Source: Knoellia sp. S7-12 (GTDB lineage: Bacteria; Actinomycetota; Actinomycetes; Actinomycetales; Dermatophilaceae). From it: a stretch of DNA of 64,000 nucleotides. Below the pieces are notes generated by a model. That model did not search any database and was not told where the DNA came from. It saw only the letters and a program-made list of their open reading frames with translations. The position numbers and the translations under genes were made by a program. Shown here piece by piece: positions 46,219 to 54,850 of this stretch (positions within the stretch are counted from its first letter, which is position 1; each line of letters opens with the position of its first letter). The DNA lies in contig NZ_CP155449.1 of the NCBI RefSeq assembly GCF_040518285.1, positions 1,488,001-1,552,000 of the forward strand, written 5' to 3'.

Positions 46219-47634
46219 TCATTGTCGGTGCCAGATGTTGTCGTCGCCGGAGGCGCGGGGTATGGCTTCGGCAGTTGGTGATGATGGCCGCTGCGATGGG
46301 TGCGTTGGTCCGTCGCGGTCGAGGCCGCGGCCGGTGTCGAGTCGGGTGAGGGCGTGGTCGTAGGCGCCTCGTGTTCTGTCCCAGACGACGTGTTGTCGTC
46401 CGTGGGGGTCGGTTTCGATCCAGCCGTGGTAGCGCTGGGAGTGCACGGTGGTGTGGTGTCTTTGGCACAGGAGGGCGGCGTTGGTGAGGTCGGAGGGGCC
46501 GCCGTCTGCCCAGTGGATGAGGTGGTGGGCGTCGGTCCACGCGGCGGGGGCGTCGCAGCCGGGGTAGGTGCAGTGGCGGTCGCGCAGCCAGAGGCGTTTG
46601 ATTTGGGCGGGGGTGAAGAAGCGTTCGGCTCGGCCGAGGTCGACTGCTTCACCGCAGGTGTTGAGGAGGGTGGGGATGATGGTGGCGTCGCAGGCCCACC
46701 GTCGGACGGTGTCGGGGGTGACGAGTTCGCCGGTGGTCAGGCCGCCGAGCAGTGATCCTGCGCCGGCCTTGTTCTGGAGGTCTTCGAGGGTGATCTGGAC
46801 GAAGATCTGGGCTTTGGTGGAGGACCAGGTCTTGTCTCCGGCTTTTTGGGCTCGGCCGATCACGGCGAGGAGGGCGTGGGCGCGGCGCAGGTCGTGGGGT
46901 CGCAGGTCGGGTTCGGCGGGGCCGTGCTCGTCGGCGGGGGTGGGGGTGGGAGCGGTCAAGGGCCCGATCGCGGCTTCCAAGCAGGCGCGTCCTTCGCGGG
47001 TGATGCGTAGGACGTACTCCCAGAGCCCGGGTGCGATCTCTTTGCCCAGGGTCAGGGATTCGCCCTTCTTGGCGCGGTCCTCGGTGTCGTCGAACTCGCC
47101 GTCGTGGCCGTGGCGGGCCAGGAGTTCATCACGCAGCCGGCGCACGGTGCGTGCGTCGTGGCGTTCACCCAACGTCATGTACGCGTGCCAGACGGTGTCG
47201 ACGGCGTCGGGGTTGAGGTGGGGCTTGAGCAGGCGCATTTCTTTGAGGATGACCATCGCGGTGGCGATGCTGACCCGCCCGGACGTGACGGCGTCGCGCA
47301 GGATGGTGTGGCGGGAGTCTCGGCAGGCGTCGGCGACGGTGGCCAGGGTGCCGGCGCCAGCGACGGCATACCTGCGGTGGTGGTGCATCACCCATTCCCG
47401 GTTGTTGACGGGTGGGTTCGAGGCGGCTGGTTCGCCGCGGTCGAGGGCGTCGATGGTGATCGCTGCTTCGGCGCCTTCAGCCACGGCGGACAGTTCACCC
47501 AGGGCTTGAAGGCCCGCGCCGAGCTCGGCACCGGTGGCTTGCCACACCACCGACGGCAACGCGGCCGCCGCTTCTTGAGCAGCACGCAACCGGTCCACGC
47601 AGTCCGCGTAGGTCAGCTCCGTTGCCGTGGTCAT
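46219..47634 (-). CDS. DUF222 / HNH endonuclease-domain protein (13E12 repeat family)
   Basis: A 471-residue protein: DUF222 N-terminal region (VDRLRAAQEAAAALPSVVWQ ... AGAGTLATVADACRDSRHTILRDAVTSGRVSIATAMVI) and a C-terminal HNH nuclease (CTYPGCDAPAAWTDAHHLIHWADGGPSDLTNAALLCQRHHTTVH) with zinc-type Cys pairs. These genes are multi-copy in mycobacteria and many actinobacteria, and homing or repair roles have been guessed but not shown. ATG 47634 is used; GTG 47658 adds eight residues. No Shine-Dalgarno. A Ser/Pro-rich tail follows the HNH domain. Confidence 0.88.
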   Translation of the reverse strand: MTTATELTYADCVDRLRAAQEAAAALPSVVWQATGAELGAGLQALGELSAVAEGAEAAITIDALDRGEPAASNPPVNNREWVMHHHRRYAVAGAGTLATVADACRDSRHTILRDAVTSGRVSIATAMVILKEMRLLKPHLNPDAVDTVWHAYMTLGERHDARTVRRLRDELLARHGHDGEFDDTEDRAKKGESLTLGKEIAPGLWEYVLRITREGRACLEAAIGPLTAPTPTPADEHGPAEPDLRPHDLRRAHALLAVIGRAQKAGDKTWSSTKAQIFVQITLEDLQNKAGAGSLLGGLTTGELVTPDTVRRWACDATIIPTLLNTCGEAVDLGRAERFFTPAQIKRLWLRDRHCTYPGCDAPAAWTDAHHLIHWADGGPSDLTNAALLCQRHHTTVHSQRYHGWIETDPHGRQHVVWDRTRGAYDHALTRLDTGRGLDRDGPTHPSQRPSSPTAEAIPRASGDDNIWHRQ

Positions 47635-47658
47635 GGAAGGAACGTTACGGGCCACCAC

Positions 47659-47848
47659 TGACAGTCACTTGACTCTGAATTGATCTGTCCTGCAGCACTA
47701 TTCGGTCGAGTGCATGGTTGCTGCCACGCCAGTCACACGAGTCCCTCAGGTTGCGCTTCGCACGGGAAATGGCGGCTTCAGAATGGATGGATATTCATTG
47801 AGCCCTGCCGACAGATACATCGGCCAGGGGCAACAGGCGCCGGCCCTC
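47659..47848. other. spacer upstream of the HNH gene
   Basis: 190 bases of slightly lower GC between the HNH gene start and the end of the small membrane gene. A 65-codon plus-strand frame exists but has Cys/His-rich atypical composition and no ribosome site, so I do not call it. Confidence 0.35.
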
Positions 47849-48040
47849 TCAGTGCCGCGATGACAGCAAGGCGTTGATCGCCCAGATGGCACCGAGACCG
47901 AGGAGTCCGACGAGGCCTGCGGCGAAGGCGCCCATGCCGAAGAGTGCGATGAACATGCCTCCGGCAAGCCATCCCAGCGCATATATGACCAGGCCAAGTG
48001 TCGCCATGCCACAGAAGATCCAGAGAGGGGACTTGATCAT
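47849..48040 (-). CDS. small two-helix membrane protein, coupled to the MFS exporter
   Basis: A 63-residue protein made almost entirely of two transmembrane helices (LWIFCGMATLGLVIYALGWLAGG and FIALFGMGAFAAGLVGLLGLGAIWAI) with Gly-rich helix-packing motifs. ATG 48040 overlaps the MFS stop (ATGA). It could be a transporter accessory subunit. No family is recognised. The longer frame to 48340 is antisense within the MFS gene. Confidence 0.7.
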   Translation of the reverse strand: MIKSPLWIFCGMATLGLVIYALGWLAGGMFIALFGMGAFAAGLVGLLGLGAIWAINALLSSRH

Positions 48041-49473
48041 GTTGAGCGGATCCGACGCCCGGCCACGATGACCATTGTGGCAATCGCGGCCGTTCCCAAC
48101 CACATCGCAACAAAGGCTGGCACGTCCTCGCCTGCCCGCGTGTGCAACGCAGCGAAAACCGCGCCCGTGCCAGCGATCCCGATCACCGAGCCGAGGACGT
48201 CGGAGAGCTGGAGGTTCGATGACGCGGAACCGTGGTCGGCCGGTGCCGTCAGCGAGAGTGCGAGGACGGACAGGCTCGCCGTGCCCAGTCCCATGCCGAG
48301 CCCCGCGACCGCGAGCGGTGCCGCAACCCACCACGGCCACCAGCCTGCCCAGGTCACCACGACGACGCCGAGCAAGCCGGTCGCGAGAGCACCGCCACCC
48401 AGACTGACGAGCCGATCACGCCGACCAGCAAAACGGTCCCGACCCTGCACCCACGACCCCACGGACCACCCGATGGAGCCGATCGCGAGCACCAGGCCCG
48501 CCTGCGCCAGGGTGAGCCCTCGCTCGCCGGTGAGCATGAGCGGGATGTAGGTGATCGTGCCGAAGAAGGCACAAGGCAAGAAGAACCTGCTCAGCATCAC
48601 CGACGACAGACCGCGCCGCATCGTGAAGGTGCCAGCAGGGAGCAACCGTGGTGCACAGATGAACACGCCGAGCAGCCCCACCAGGGCAGCGACGGTCTTG
48701 GTCGACCAGGTCAGCTCGAGCTCGTGGGTGCCCCACTGCATGACGCCTGCGGACACGGCAATCCCGAGCCCGAGCCAGGCCGCCCGCACGTGTGAGTGGT
48801 GGTCACGGCTCGATGCCTCGACTCCGGCATCCGCTGCCCGAATCTGTCCCCGTCGCACGAGCAGCACAACGAGGGCCAGGGCGACCGGGACGATGACGAT
48901 CCAGAAAACCCAGCGCCAGGACCATGTGCTCGTCACCCACCCGGCGAGCGCCGGCCCGATGAGGGACGGGAGCACCCAGGCAGCGCTGATAGCACTGAAG
49001 ACCCTGGGCCGCAACGCTTCTGGATACGTGCGACCGATCAGCACGAAGCCCGCCACGAAGGTCAGCCCGGCCCCGAGACCGGCCACCGCGCGGCCGAGGA
49101 GGAACGGCGCAAACTCCGTCGAGGCCCCGCAGATCCCGCAGCCCACGGCGAAGAGGACCTGTCCGGTGAGGAGCGAGGGGAGCGAGCCGGCCCGGTCGCA
49201 CCACACGCCGGCGAGGACGATGCCGAGGAGCTGGGTCGTGAGCATGACCGAGAACGCCAGGCCATAGGACCGCACGGCGTCGAGCTCGACGGCGACCTCG
49301 GGCATCGCGGTGGAGACGGCCATGGACTCGAACGCGATGACCGAGATGAGCGAGACGATCGCGAGGGTGAGCGCGGCATACTCCGGCCCGAAGAGGCCAC
49401 CATGCTCGGGTGACTCGGCGTCCGTCCCCGCGATGCCTGGTGCCTGCCCCTGTGCCTGTCCCCGTGCGCTCAC
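48037..49473 (-). CDS. MFS transporter, drug/metabolite exporter type
   Basis: A 478-residue major facilitator with about 12-14 helices. Landmarks of the DHA-type exporters: LISVIAFESMAVSTAMPEVAVEL near the start, loop 2-3 LAGVWCDRAGSLPSLLTGQ, LLGRAVAGLGAGLTFVAGFVLIGRTYPEALRPRVFSAISAAWVLPSLIGPALAGWV (antiporter motif C-like). The substrate is unknown. GTG 49473 follows TAGCGT by 6 nt on the minus strand. It is coupled to the small membrane protein downstream. Confidence 0.87.
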   Translation of the reverse strand: MSARGQAQGQAPGIAGTDAESPEHGGLFGPEYAALTLAIVSLISVIAFESMAVSTAMPEVAVELDAVRSYGLAFSVMLTTQLLGIVLAGVWCDRAGSLPSLLTGQVLFAVGCGICGASTEFAPFLLGRAVAGLGAGLTFVAGFVLIGRTYPEALRPRVFSAISAAWVLPSLIGPALAGWVTSTWSWRWVFWIVIVPVALALVVLLVRRGQIRAADAGVEASSRDHHSHVRAAWLGLGIAVSAGVMQWGTHELELTWSTKTVAALVGLLGVFICAPRLLPAGTFTMRRGLSSVMLSRFFLPCAFFGTITYIPLMLTGERGLTLAQAGLVLAIGSIGWSVGSWVQGRDRFAGRRDRLVSLGGGALATGLLGVVVVTWAGWWPWWVAAPLAVAGLGMGLGTASLSVLALSLTAPADHGSASSNLQLSDVLGSVIGIAGTGAVFAALHTRAGEDVPAFVAMWLGTAAIATMVIVAGRRIRST

Positions 49474-49479
49474 CCGCTC

Positions 49480-49485
49480 ACGCTA
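49480..49485 (-). promoter_or_regulatory. -10 element of the MFS gene
   Basis: TAGCGT on the minus strand, 6 nt before GTG 49473. Confidence 0.45.
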
Positions 49486-49502
49486 CGTGAAGGTCCACCC
49501 GG

Positions 49503-50318
49503 TCAGGCAACCGGAGTGAGCGGGTGGCCACGCTCGGCGAGGACGTCGCGCAGGGTGGCGATGTGATCGGTGACGAGGCCGTCGACCCCGAGGTCGAGGA
49601 GCCGGTGCATCTCGTCTGCGGACTCGTCGCTCCACGGGTGGAACCACACGTGCACCTGCTTGCCGAGGCGGTGTGCCACGGACACGAGCTGCGGTGTCAC
49701 GAGCGTGACCTGGCGCCCGCGGAGGCGATGAAGGACGGGGATCTGAAGCACCGGCGCGGGAGTGTTGAGCCAGCGAGAGAGCCGCCCCGGGGCATAGCGC
49801 AGTGCCCCCGTCCCGACCGGTCCGGCAGCCGTGGCCAACGAGTGGCCGAGAGCCCGACGTGCAGCCCGAACCCGCCGCTCGCTGAAGGAAGCGACGCAGA
49901 CACGGTCGATCGCACCATGGCGCCGGATCGTGTCGACCGTCGGCGTCAGTGCCGAGTTGGCCTTGATGTCGACGTTGAGCCGCACCGTGGGGAACTCCTC
50001 GAGCAGCTCGGTCAGCAAGGGGACTGCCTCGGTGCCGTTGATCCGGGCCTCGCGCACCGCGGCATACGGCAGGTCGATGATTGCGCCCTCAAGGTCAGTG
50101 ACCCGGTCGAGGTGCGTGTCGTGGAAGGCGACCAGCTCACCGTCCGAGGTCGCGTGCACGTCGGTCTCGAGGTAGCGATAACCCATGGCGACCGCGCGTC
50201 GAAAGGCGCCCATCGTGTTCTCGAGACCGACATTCGGCCCGTATGCCGCGCCGCCGCGATGTGCCATGCCGATCGGTCCACGGTGGTCGAAGTAGGCGAA
50301 CTCCGAGGCCCGCGCCAT
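49503..50318 (-). CDS. glycerophosphodiester phosphodiesterase
   Basis: A 271-residue GDPD-fold TIM-barrel. Catalytic His pair and metal ligands are visible: MAHRGGAAYGPNVGLENTMGAFRRAV (HRG...ENT), GYRYLETDVHATSDGELVAFHDTHLDRVTD (E-x-D, H-D) and LNVDIKANS. It hydrolyses glycerophosphodiesters from lipid turnover to glycerol-3-phosphate. No signal peptide, so cytoplasmic. It starts 3 nt after the alpha-glucosidase stop on the same strand, so it is likely in that operon. Confidence 0.92.
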   Translation of the reverse strand: MARASEFAYFDHRGPIGMAHRGGAAYGPNVGLENTMGAFRRAVAMGYRYLETDVHATSDGELVAFHDTHLDRVTDLEGAIIDLPYAAVREARINGTEAVPLLTELLEEFPTVRLNVDIKANSALTPTVDTIRRHGAIDRVCVASFSERRVRAARRALGHSLATAAGPVGTGALRYAPGRLSRWLNTPAPVLQIPVLHRLRGRQVTLVTPQLVSVAHRLGKQVHVWFHPWSDESADEMHRLLDLGVDGLVTDHIATLRDVLAERGHPLTPVA

Positions 50319-50320
50319 GG

Positions 50321-52105
50321 TCAGACCGTGGCCCAGACGGCAATGTCGGTGGGCACGAGCCCGTCGGCGGTCAGGTCGCCGGACCAGTGGGTCACGGTGG
50401 CGCCCTCGGGCAGCGACACCGGCTCAGCGCCGAGGTTGACGACGACCAGCGTCTCGCGCGAGCCGTCAGCAGACGCGTTGACGAACGCGACGACATCCCC
50501 GCTGGAGAGCTCGTGCCAGGAGGCCGAGCCCAGACCGAGCCGATCCGCGCGACGGGCGGCCAGCATCGAGCGATAGAGCTCGAGCGTCGAGCCGGCAACG
50601 CCGGCCTGCTGGTCCACGGCATACGCGCCGTAGGAGTCGGGCTGAGGGAGCCAGGTCGCGTCCCCGGGACCGAAGCCCAGACTGGGGGCGTCGCGGACCC
50701 AGGGGATCGGCACACGGCAACCGTCGCGACCGATGTGCTTGCCCTCGGTGCGGTGGAAGGTGGGGTCCTGACGGGACTCGTGCGGCATGTCGGTCGACTC
50801 GGGGAGCCCGAGCTCCTCGCCCTGGTAGAGGTAGGCGCTGCCCGGCAGCCCGAGCATCAACATCGTGGCGGCGCGAGCCCGGCGCAGCCCCAGGTCGGCA
50901 TCCGGCTGCGCCTGGTCGGCAGCGATGCCGTTGGGCCGGGGGAGCGACTGGTCGAGCCCGAGTCGCGAGGCGTGTCGCACTACGTCGTGGTTGGACAGCA
51001 CCCACGTCGTCGGGGCTCCCACGGCATCGTTCTCGCGGAACGACGTCGTGATGACCTCGCAGAGCCGTTCAGCGTCCCAGTGGGTGTCGAGGAAGTCGAA
51101 GTTGAAGGCCTGATGCATCTCGTCGCTGCGGACGTAGCGGGCCAATTGGCTCTCGGGCTTTACCCACGCCTCGGCGCACAGAATCCGCTGGGGAGAGGGC
51201 TGCTCATCGAGAAGTGACCTCCATCGACGATAGATCTCGTGGACGCCCTCCTGGTCCCACATCGGTGGCCTGGGGCCGTGGCCCGTCTCGTGGATGCGGG
51301 CTGACTCGTCCTCAGTCGGCGGGAGCGCGGCCTCTGCGCTCGTGTCGGTCGCGTCGAGCATCTGGAGCGGGCCGTCCCAGTCGGGCAGGCCTTCCTCCTT
51401 GACGAGCCCGTGGGCGACGTCAACCCGGAAACCATCGACGCCCCGGTTGCACCAGAACTCCAGGATGGACGCGAACTCGTCACCCACGTCGGGATTGGTC
51501 CAGTCGTAGTCGGGCTGCGTCGTGTCGAAGATGTGGAGGTACCACTCACCGGGGGTCCCATCGGCCTCGACGACGCGGGTCCACCCGTCGCCACCGAAGA
51601 CGGACGGCCAGTTGTTGGGCGGCTCCTCGCCGTGCTCACCCTTGCCCTCACGGAAGATGTAGCGGCCGCGTTCAGTGCTGCCGGGGCCAGCGGCCAGCGC
51701 CTCCTTGAACCATTCGTGGTCGCTCGACGAGTGGTTGGGCACGAGGTCGACGATGACCTTGAGACCCAGCTCGTGGGCGGTGGCGATGAGCTCGTCGGAA
51801 TCCCCGAGCGAGCCGAAGAGCGGGTCGATGTTGCGGTAGTCCGCCACGTCATAGCCCGCGTCGTGCATCGGCGAGACGTAGAACGGCGACAGCCAGATGG
51901 CGTCGACCCCGAGGTCACGCAGGTAGGGGAGCCGGGCCGTGATGCCCGGCAGGTCACCGATCCCGTCACCGTCGGAGTCGGCCCACGACCGCGGATAGAT
52001 CTGATAGATCACGGCGTCGCGCCACCATGGCGCGTCGGCCGGGTCTGCGATGTGGAGGGGCTTGTGGGACTGGGTGTCAGATGTGGTGCGGGTCACCTGC
52101 CCCAT
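50321..52105 (-). CDS. alpha-glucosidase, GH13 (oligo-1,6-glucosidase / AglA type)
   Basis: A 594-residue GH13 enzyme. Regions: WWRDAVIYQIYPRSWADSDGDGIGDLPGI, VDLVPNHSSSDHEWF (I), VDGFRVDVAHGLVKEE with nucleophile Asp (II), ILCAEAWVKPE with acid/base Glu (III), VLSNHDVVRHASR (IV). Trehalose synthase was considered, but it lacks the TreS C-terminal kinase-like signature and the active-site loop. It matches the gene next to glbO/pepN in mycobacteria (AglA, Rv2471). Cytoplasmic hydrolysis of alpha-1,4/1,6-glucosides is expected. ATG 52105 chosen; GTG 52096 possible. Confidence 0.92.
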   Translation of the reverse strand: MGQVTRTTSDTQSHKPLHIADPADAPWWRDAVIYQIYPRSWADSDGDGIGDLPGITARLPYLRDLGVDAIWLSPFYVSPMHDAGYDVADYRNIDPLFGSLGDSDELIATAHELGLKVIVDLVPNHSSSDHEWFKEALAAGPGSTERGRYIFREGKGEHGEEPPNNWPSVFGGDGWTRVVEADGTPGEWYLHIFDTTQPDYDWTNPDVGDEFASILEFWCNRGVDGFRVDVAHGLVKEEGLPDWDGPLQMLDATDTSAEAALPPTEDESARIHETGHGPRPPMWDQEGVHEIYRRWRSLLDEQPSPQRILCAEAWVKPESQLARYVRSDEMHQAFNFDFLDTHWDAERLCEVITTSFRENDAVGAPTTWVLSNHDVVRHASRLGLDQSLPRPNGIAADQAQPDADLGLRRARAATMLMLGLPGSAYLYQGEELGLPESTDMPHESRQDPTFHRTEGKHIGRDGCRVPIPWVRDAPSLGFGPGDATWLPQPDSYGAYAVDQQAGVAGSTLELYRSMLAARRADRLGLGSASWHELSSGDVVAFVNASADGSRETLVVVNLGAEPVSLPEGATVTHWSGDLTADGLVPTDIAVWATV

Positions 52106-52158
52106 GCTTCCGTATGCCGTCCGCCCACGACATCCCCGCCCCTCCAGATCGCGGCCGT

Positions 52159-52677
52159 TCAGTTCTCCGGCGGGGTGGGGTGGACGAGCTCGCGGTGGTC
52201 CTCGGCGCGACCGTGGAGCGGGCAGGGCTGGCGGGGCTCGCGCGGACACAGCACCCAGACCTGGCTGGCCCGAGCCCGATAGAGCCGGTACGGCGACTCC
52301 CCGGTCACGTCCTCCGGGGTGAGCGCGCTGCCACCGCGCCCCTCCGGCCCCGGGTAGACGCGCAACCCGTGTGCCAACTCTGTCTCGCGGACCACGGCAG
52401 CGGTGCCCACGGCATACAGGGCACGCCCGTGGTACGCCGGAACGGTGGAGTCGAAGACGACGAGGCTCACCTCCGGGTGAGCTGTGACGTTGACCGAATG
52501 CAGGGACGACTGGTTCGAGACCCAGTAGAAGTCGGCGAGTCCGTCGGCCGCCATGTAGACCGGTGACGTCCACGGCCGCCCGTCGCTGCCGACGGTGCCG
52601 AGCGTCAGGTAGGCGTTGCGCTCGAGCAAGGCCCTCGCGTGGTCGAGGAGTGGTGCGTGCAGCGACTCATCGGTCAT
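52159..52677 (-). CDS. pyridoxamine 5'-phosphate oxidase-family (split-barrel flavin-binding) protein
   Basis: A 172-residue split beta-barrel protein. LLERNAYLTLGTVGSDGRPWTSPVYMAADGLADFYWVSNQSSLHSVNVTAHPEVSLVVFDSTVP is the usual FMN/F420-binding core. The real PNPOx signature is not clear, so an F420- or haem-binding role is as likely. ATG 52677 has TAGGAC (52685-52690) 7 nt upstream, and that hexamer overlaps the stop codon of the upstream secreted protein. The 11-nt gap to that protein suggests either co-transcription or its own promoter. Confidence 0.82.
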   Translation of the reverse strand: MTDESLHAPLLDHARALLERNAYLTLGTVGSDGRPWTSPVYMAADGLADFYWVSNQSSLHSVNVTAHPEVSLVVFDSTVPAYHGRALYAVGTAAVVRETELAHGLRVYPGPEGRGGSALTPEDVTGESPYRLYRARASQVWVLCPREPRQPCPLHGRAEDHRELVHPTPPEN

Positions 52678-52687
52678 GCCACCAGTC

Positions 52688-53332
52688 CTACCCCATGGCG
52701 GTGACCTGCCGTGGGGCGTGGAGTCGAGGAGTCGCGCGACGACCCAGGATCGCGCCGAGGGCGAGGCCCACTGCGCCGAGGGTTGCCGCGAGCCACCACG
52801 GTGCCCCGGCGGTCGCAGGCTCAGACGCCGTTGGGTCAGCAACCTCCTGCGTCACCGGTCCGACGCTGGCTGCAGCTCCGTTTGCGGACGACCCGGCCCC
52901 CACGACCCCCAGCGTCGTGAGGACCTTGGTGAGGTCGGCTCCGCGGGCGGGCTGGTGCCAGACCGGTGTAGCGGCATGGGGGTCCGTCCCAGAGGTGTCG
53001 AAGTAGGTCTCGACCCAGACGTCCTTGTCCTGGACGTAGACGTTGTCGATGCGCCACGGGCTGACGTCGTGGATCAGCCAGACCATGCGAACGGTGGCGT
53101 TGTCGGACTCGCTCACGCCGGCGGGTCGGCTCGCGCCGGCAGGCGGATTCTCGTCACCGAGGATCGACTGGAGGTCGGCGTAGGCGGTGCTGCCGTTGAG
53201 GGCGGCGGCGGAGCGGCCGCTCTCGTAGTTGACGAGGAGGACCGAGGTCGGGCCGCCCGCGACTGCTGACGGGACGCCCAGGACGAAGAGGCCCGCGACC
53301 AGGGCCAGGATGAGTGACAGGAACCTGCGCAT
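52688..53332 (-). CDS. secreted, membrane-anchored protein of unknown function
   Basis: A 214-residue exported protein: signal peptide MRRFLSLILALVAGLFVLG with AVA-type cleavage, a 110-residue beta-rich domain (SVLLVNYESGRSAAALNGSTAYADLQSILGDE ... VRMVWLIHDVSPWRIDNVYVQDKDVWVETYFDTSG), an Ala/Ser/Gly linker and one C-terminal helix (WWLAATLGAVGLALGAILG) with an Arg-rich cytoplasmic end. ATG 53332 has GGAGG 7 nt upstream. It lies after an ECF sigma factor and anti-sigma gene and may be a member of that regulon. No known family recognised. Confidence 0.75.
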   Translation of the reverse strand: MRRFLSLILALVAGLFVLGVPSAVAGGPTSVLLVNYESGRSAAALNGSTAYADLQSILGDENPPAGASRPAGVSESDNATVRMVWLIHDVSPWRIDNVYVQDKDVWVETYFDTSGTDPHAATPVWHQPARGADLTKVLTTLGVVGAGSSANGAAASVGPVTQEVADPTASEPATAGAPWWLAATLGAVGLALGAILGRRATPRLHAPRQVTAMG

Positions 53333-53427
53333 GTTGTGCCTCCATGGTGAGAACGGGTGCTGCGTGGGATACACCGCCGCGGCAGAGTCCGTTCACGTCC
53401 AGGCGTCACCGAAGTCATCAGAAGAAG

Positions 53428-54237
53428 TCAGGGCACGGACTCGGCGATCGCCTTTGCGGCGTCGAGGGTCGTGGGACCCTCGAGGCGATAGGTGATCTCG
53501 TTCTCTCCACCGACACCGTTGACCCAGACGAGGGTGGGTCCGGCAACCCGTGGCGGAGCAGACTCTGTCCGACCCGCACGATCGACCCACTCGATGAGGT
53601 GGGCGTCGTCGAACCACACCGCCTCCTTGGTGGCGACCTCGGTCGGCGTGACGGCGTGCCAGACGCTCTTGAGGTAGCCGAACGACAGGCTGCCCTTGAA
53701 GACGTCGAGACGGGTCGAGGTCGGACCAGCGCCCCAGGTCAGTTCGACGACCCGTCCCTCCCGGGTCACGGCGATGCTCGTGGGCGGCCCGAGTTGCGGC
53801 GGCGCCGTCACGTCGAACCCGACCCGACCGGACGCCTCGGCCAGGGAACTGACGGCGCCGGAACCTGAAGTCGTTGGTGCTGGCCCGGTGCTCGTCCCGA
53901 CACCAGTGGGTGGCGGCACCTCACGCACCGTGACGCCGCCGATGCGGAAGAAGTCGAGGACTGCGGCGCGCACGGGCGGCACGAGCACGACGACGAGCAA
54001 CGATGCGATCGCCACGGCGGCCGCCCGTCGACGAGGGTCGCTCAGCCTGCTGAGCCAGGTCGACAAGGTGGAGCGCAGTCGCGAAATCGGGCGGACGGCA
54101 TACCCATCTTCTGTTTCTGAGATCCGCATCAGGACGCGTTCGGCGAAGTCGGTCGAAGGCGGGTCCACCACGAGGGTGCGGCCCAGGGCGATGAGCTCCG
54201 CCTCGAGCGGATCGGGCGTCAGCGTCTGCTCAGACAT
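53428..54237 (-). CDS. membrane anti-sigma-factor-like protein
   Basis: A 269-residue single-pass protein. Cytoplasmic N-domain (residues 1-75: LEAELIALGRTLVVDPPSTDFAERVLMRISE), one helix (RRRAAAVAIASLLVVVLVPPVRAAVLDFF), then an extracytoplasmic domain (FDVTAPPQLGPPTSIAVTREGRVVELTWG ... VNGVGGENEITYRLEGPTTLDAAKAIAES). It has no HxxxCxxC zinc anti-sigma motif. ATG 54237 lies inside the sigma gene's 3' end (8-nt overlap) with GAGGAG upstream; the in-frame TTG at 54243 is less likely. Anti-sigma function is inferred from the coupling and topology. Confidence 0.75.
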   Translation of the reverse strand: MSEQTLTPDPLEAELIALGRTLVVDPPSTDFAERVLMRISETEDGYAVRPISRLRSTLSTWLSRLSDPRRRAAAVAIASLLVVVLVPPVRAAVLDFFRIGGVTVREVPPPTGVGTSTGPAPTTSGSGAVSSLAEASGRVGFDVTAPPQLGPPTSIAVTREGRVVELTWGAGPTSTRLDVFKGSLSFGYLKSVWHAVTPTEVATKEAVWFDDAHLIEWVDRAGRTESAPPRVAGPTLVWVNGVGGENEITYRLEGPTTLDAAKAIAESVP

Positions 54238-54793
54238 GGGCAAGCTCCTCTCGTAGTCGGGCCAGGCCTCGGCGAAGCCTGGACTTCACGGTTCCGTTCG
54301 GGATCCCGAGCGACTCGGCCGTCTCGATCTCGGAGAGCTCGAGCAGGTAGCGGCAGGTGATGACCTCACGGAGCTCAGGCGGCAACGTCCCGATCGCAGC
54401 GAGGAGGGCTTCCCGTCGCTCGTGGCCCACGGCGACCTCGGCCGGGTCAGGATCGCCACCGAGCGGCGCGCCCTCTCGGGCCACCCGCAGCTCCCGGTCG
54501 ACGCGGCGCGACTGGCCACGGTGCAGGTTGCGGGTCTCGTTGACGACGATGCGCAGCAGCCAGGGCCGGAAGTCGGCACCGTCCCGGAAGGACGAGAGCG
54601 ACCGGTAGGCCTTCACGAACGCTTCCTGGACGACATCGTCGACATCTGCACCTGCTCCTGTGAGCACTGCCAGTCGCTTGGCCATCGGGGCGTGCCGAGT
54701 CACCAGCTCCGCGTATGCCGCCGTCTCCCCGGCACGCACGCGAGCCAGCACCATCGCCTCGTCAGCCGTCTCGATCGGTCCTCCCCTCGCCAC
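54230..54793 (-). CDS. ECF-type RNA polymerase sigma factor
   Basis: A 187-residue sigma factor: sigma2 with DVDDVVQEAFVKAYRSLSSFRDGADFRPWLLRIVVNETRNLHR and sigma4 with LPPELREVITCRYLLELSEIETAESLGIPNGTVKSRLRRGLARL. The DxDDVVQE-type sigma2 and the variable linker are typical of extracytoplasmic-function factors. GTG 54793 lies in a 22-bp inverted repeat. It is coupled to a membrane anti-sigma-like gene. The regulon may include the adjacent secreted protein and PNPOx-like gene. It is likely autoregulated. Confidence 0.93.
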   Translation of the reverse strand: MARGGPIETADEAMVLARVRAGETAAYAELVTRHAPMAKRLAVLTGAGADVDDVVQEAFVKAYRSLSSFRDGADFRPWLLRIVVNETRNLHRGQSRRVDRELRVAREGAPLGGDPDPAEVAVGHERREALLAAIGTLPPELREVITCRYLLELSEIETAESLGIPNGTVKSRLRRGLARLREELAHV

Positions 54794-54812
54794 TGGTGTC
54801 GTGTTTCACCAG
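54791..54812. promoter_or_regulatory. inverted repeat over the sigma-factor start
   Basis: ACTGGTG (54791-54797) and CACCAGT (54806-54812) flank TCGTGTTT. It overlaps the GTG codon and lies just downstream of TAGGAC (minus strand), so it could be an operator or an mRNA hairpin at the start codon. Confidence 0.5.
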
Positions 54813-54850
54813 TCCTACACCGCGGAGGTCGATGAGGTTCACGGCTTGGG

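Noticed and set aside
45980..46652. Two Pro/Thr-rich minus-strand frames across the CAGCACC repeat
   Set aside because: They run in the wrong frame through the HNH gene 3' end; the repeat makes WVLGAGC-type translations that look like peptide repeats but are artefacts.
47680..47877. 65-codon plus-strand frame in the HNH/MFS spacer
   Set aside because: No ribosome site, atypical Cys/His-rich composition and no conservation I can see.
50321..52105. Trehalose synthase (TreS) as identity of the GH13 gene
   Set aside because: The sequence pattern and length fit alpha-glucosidase/oligo-1,6-glucosidase and the syntenic AglA; no TreS-specific C-terminal kinase-like part.
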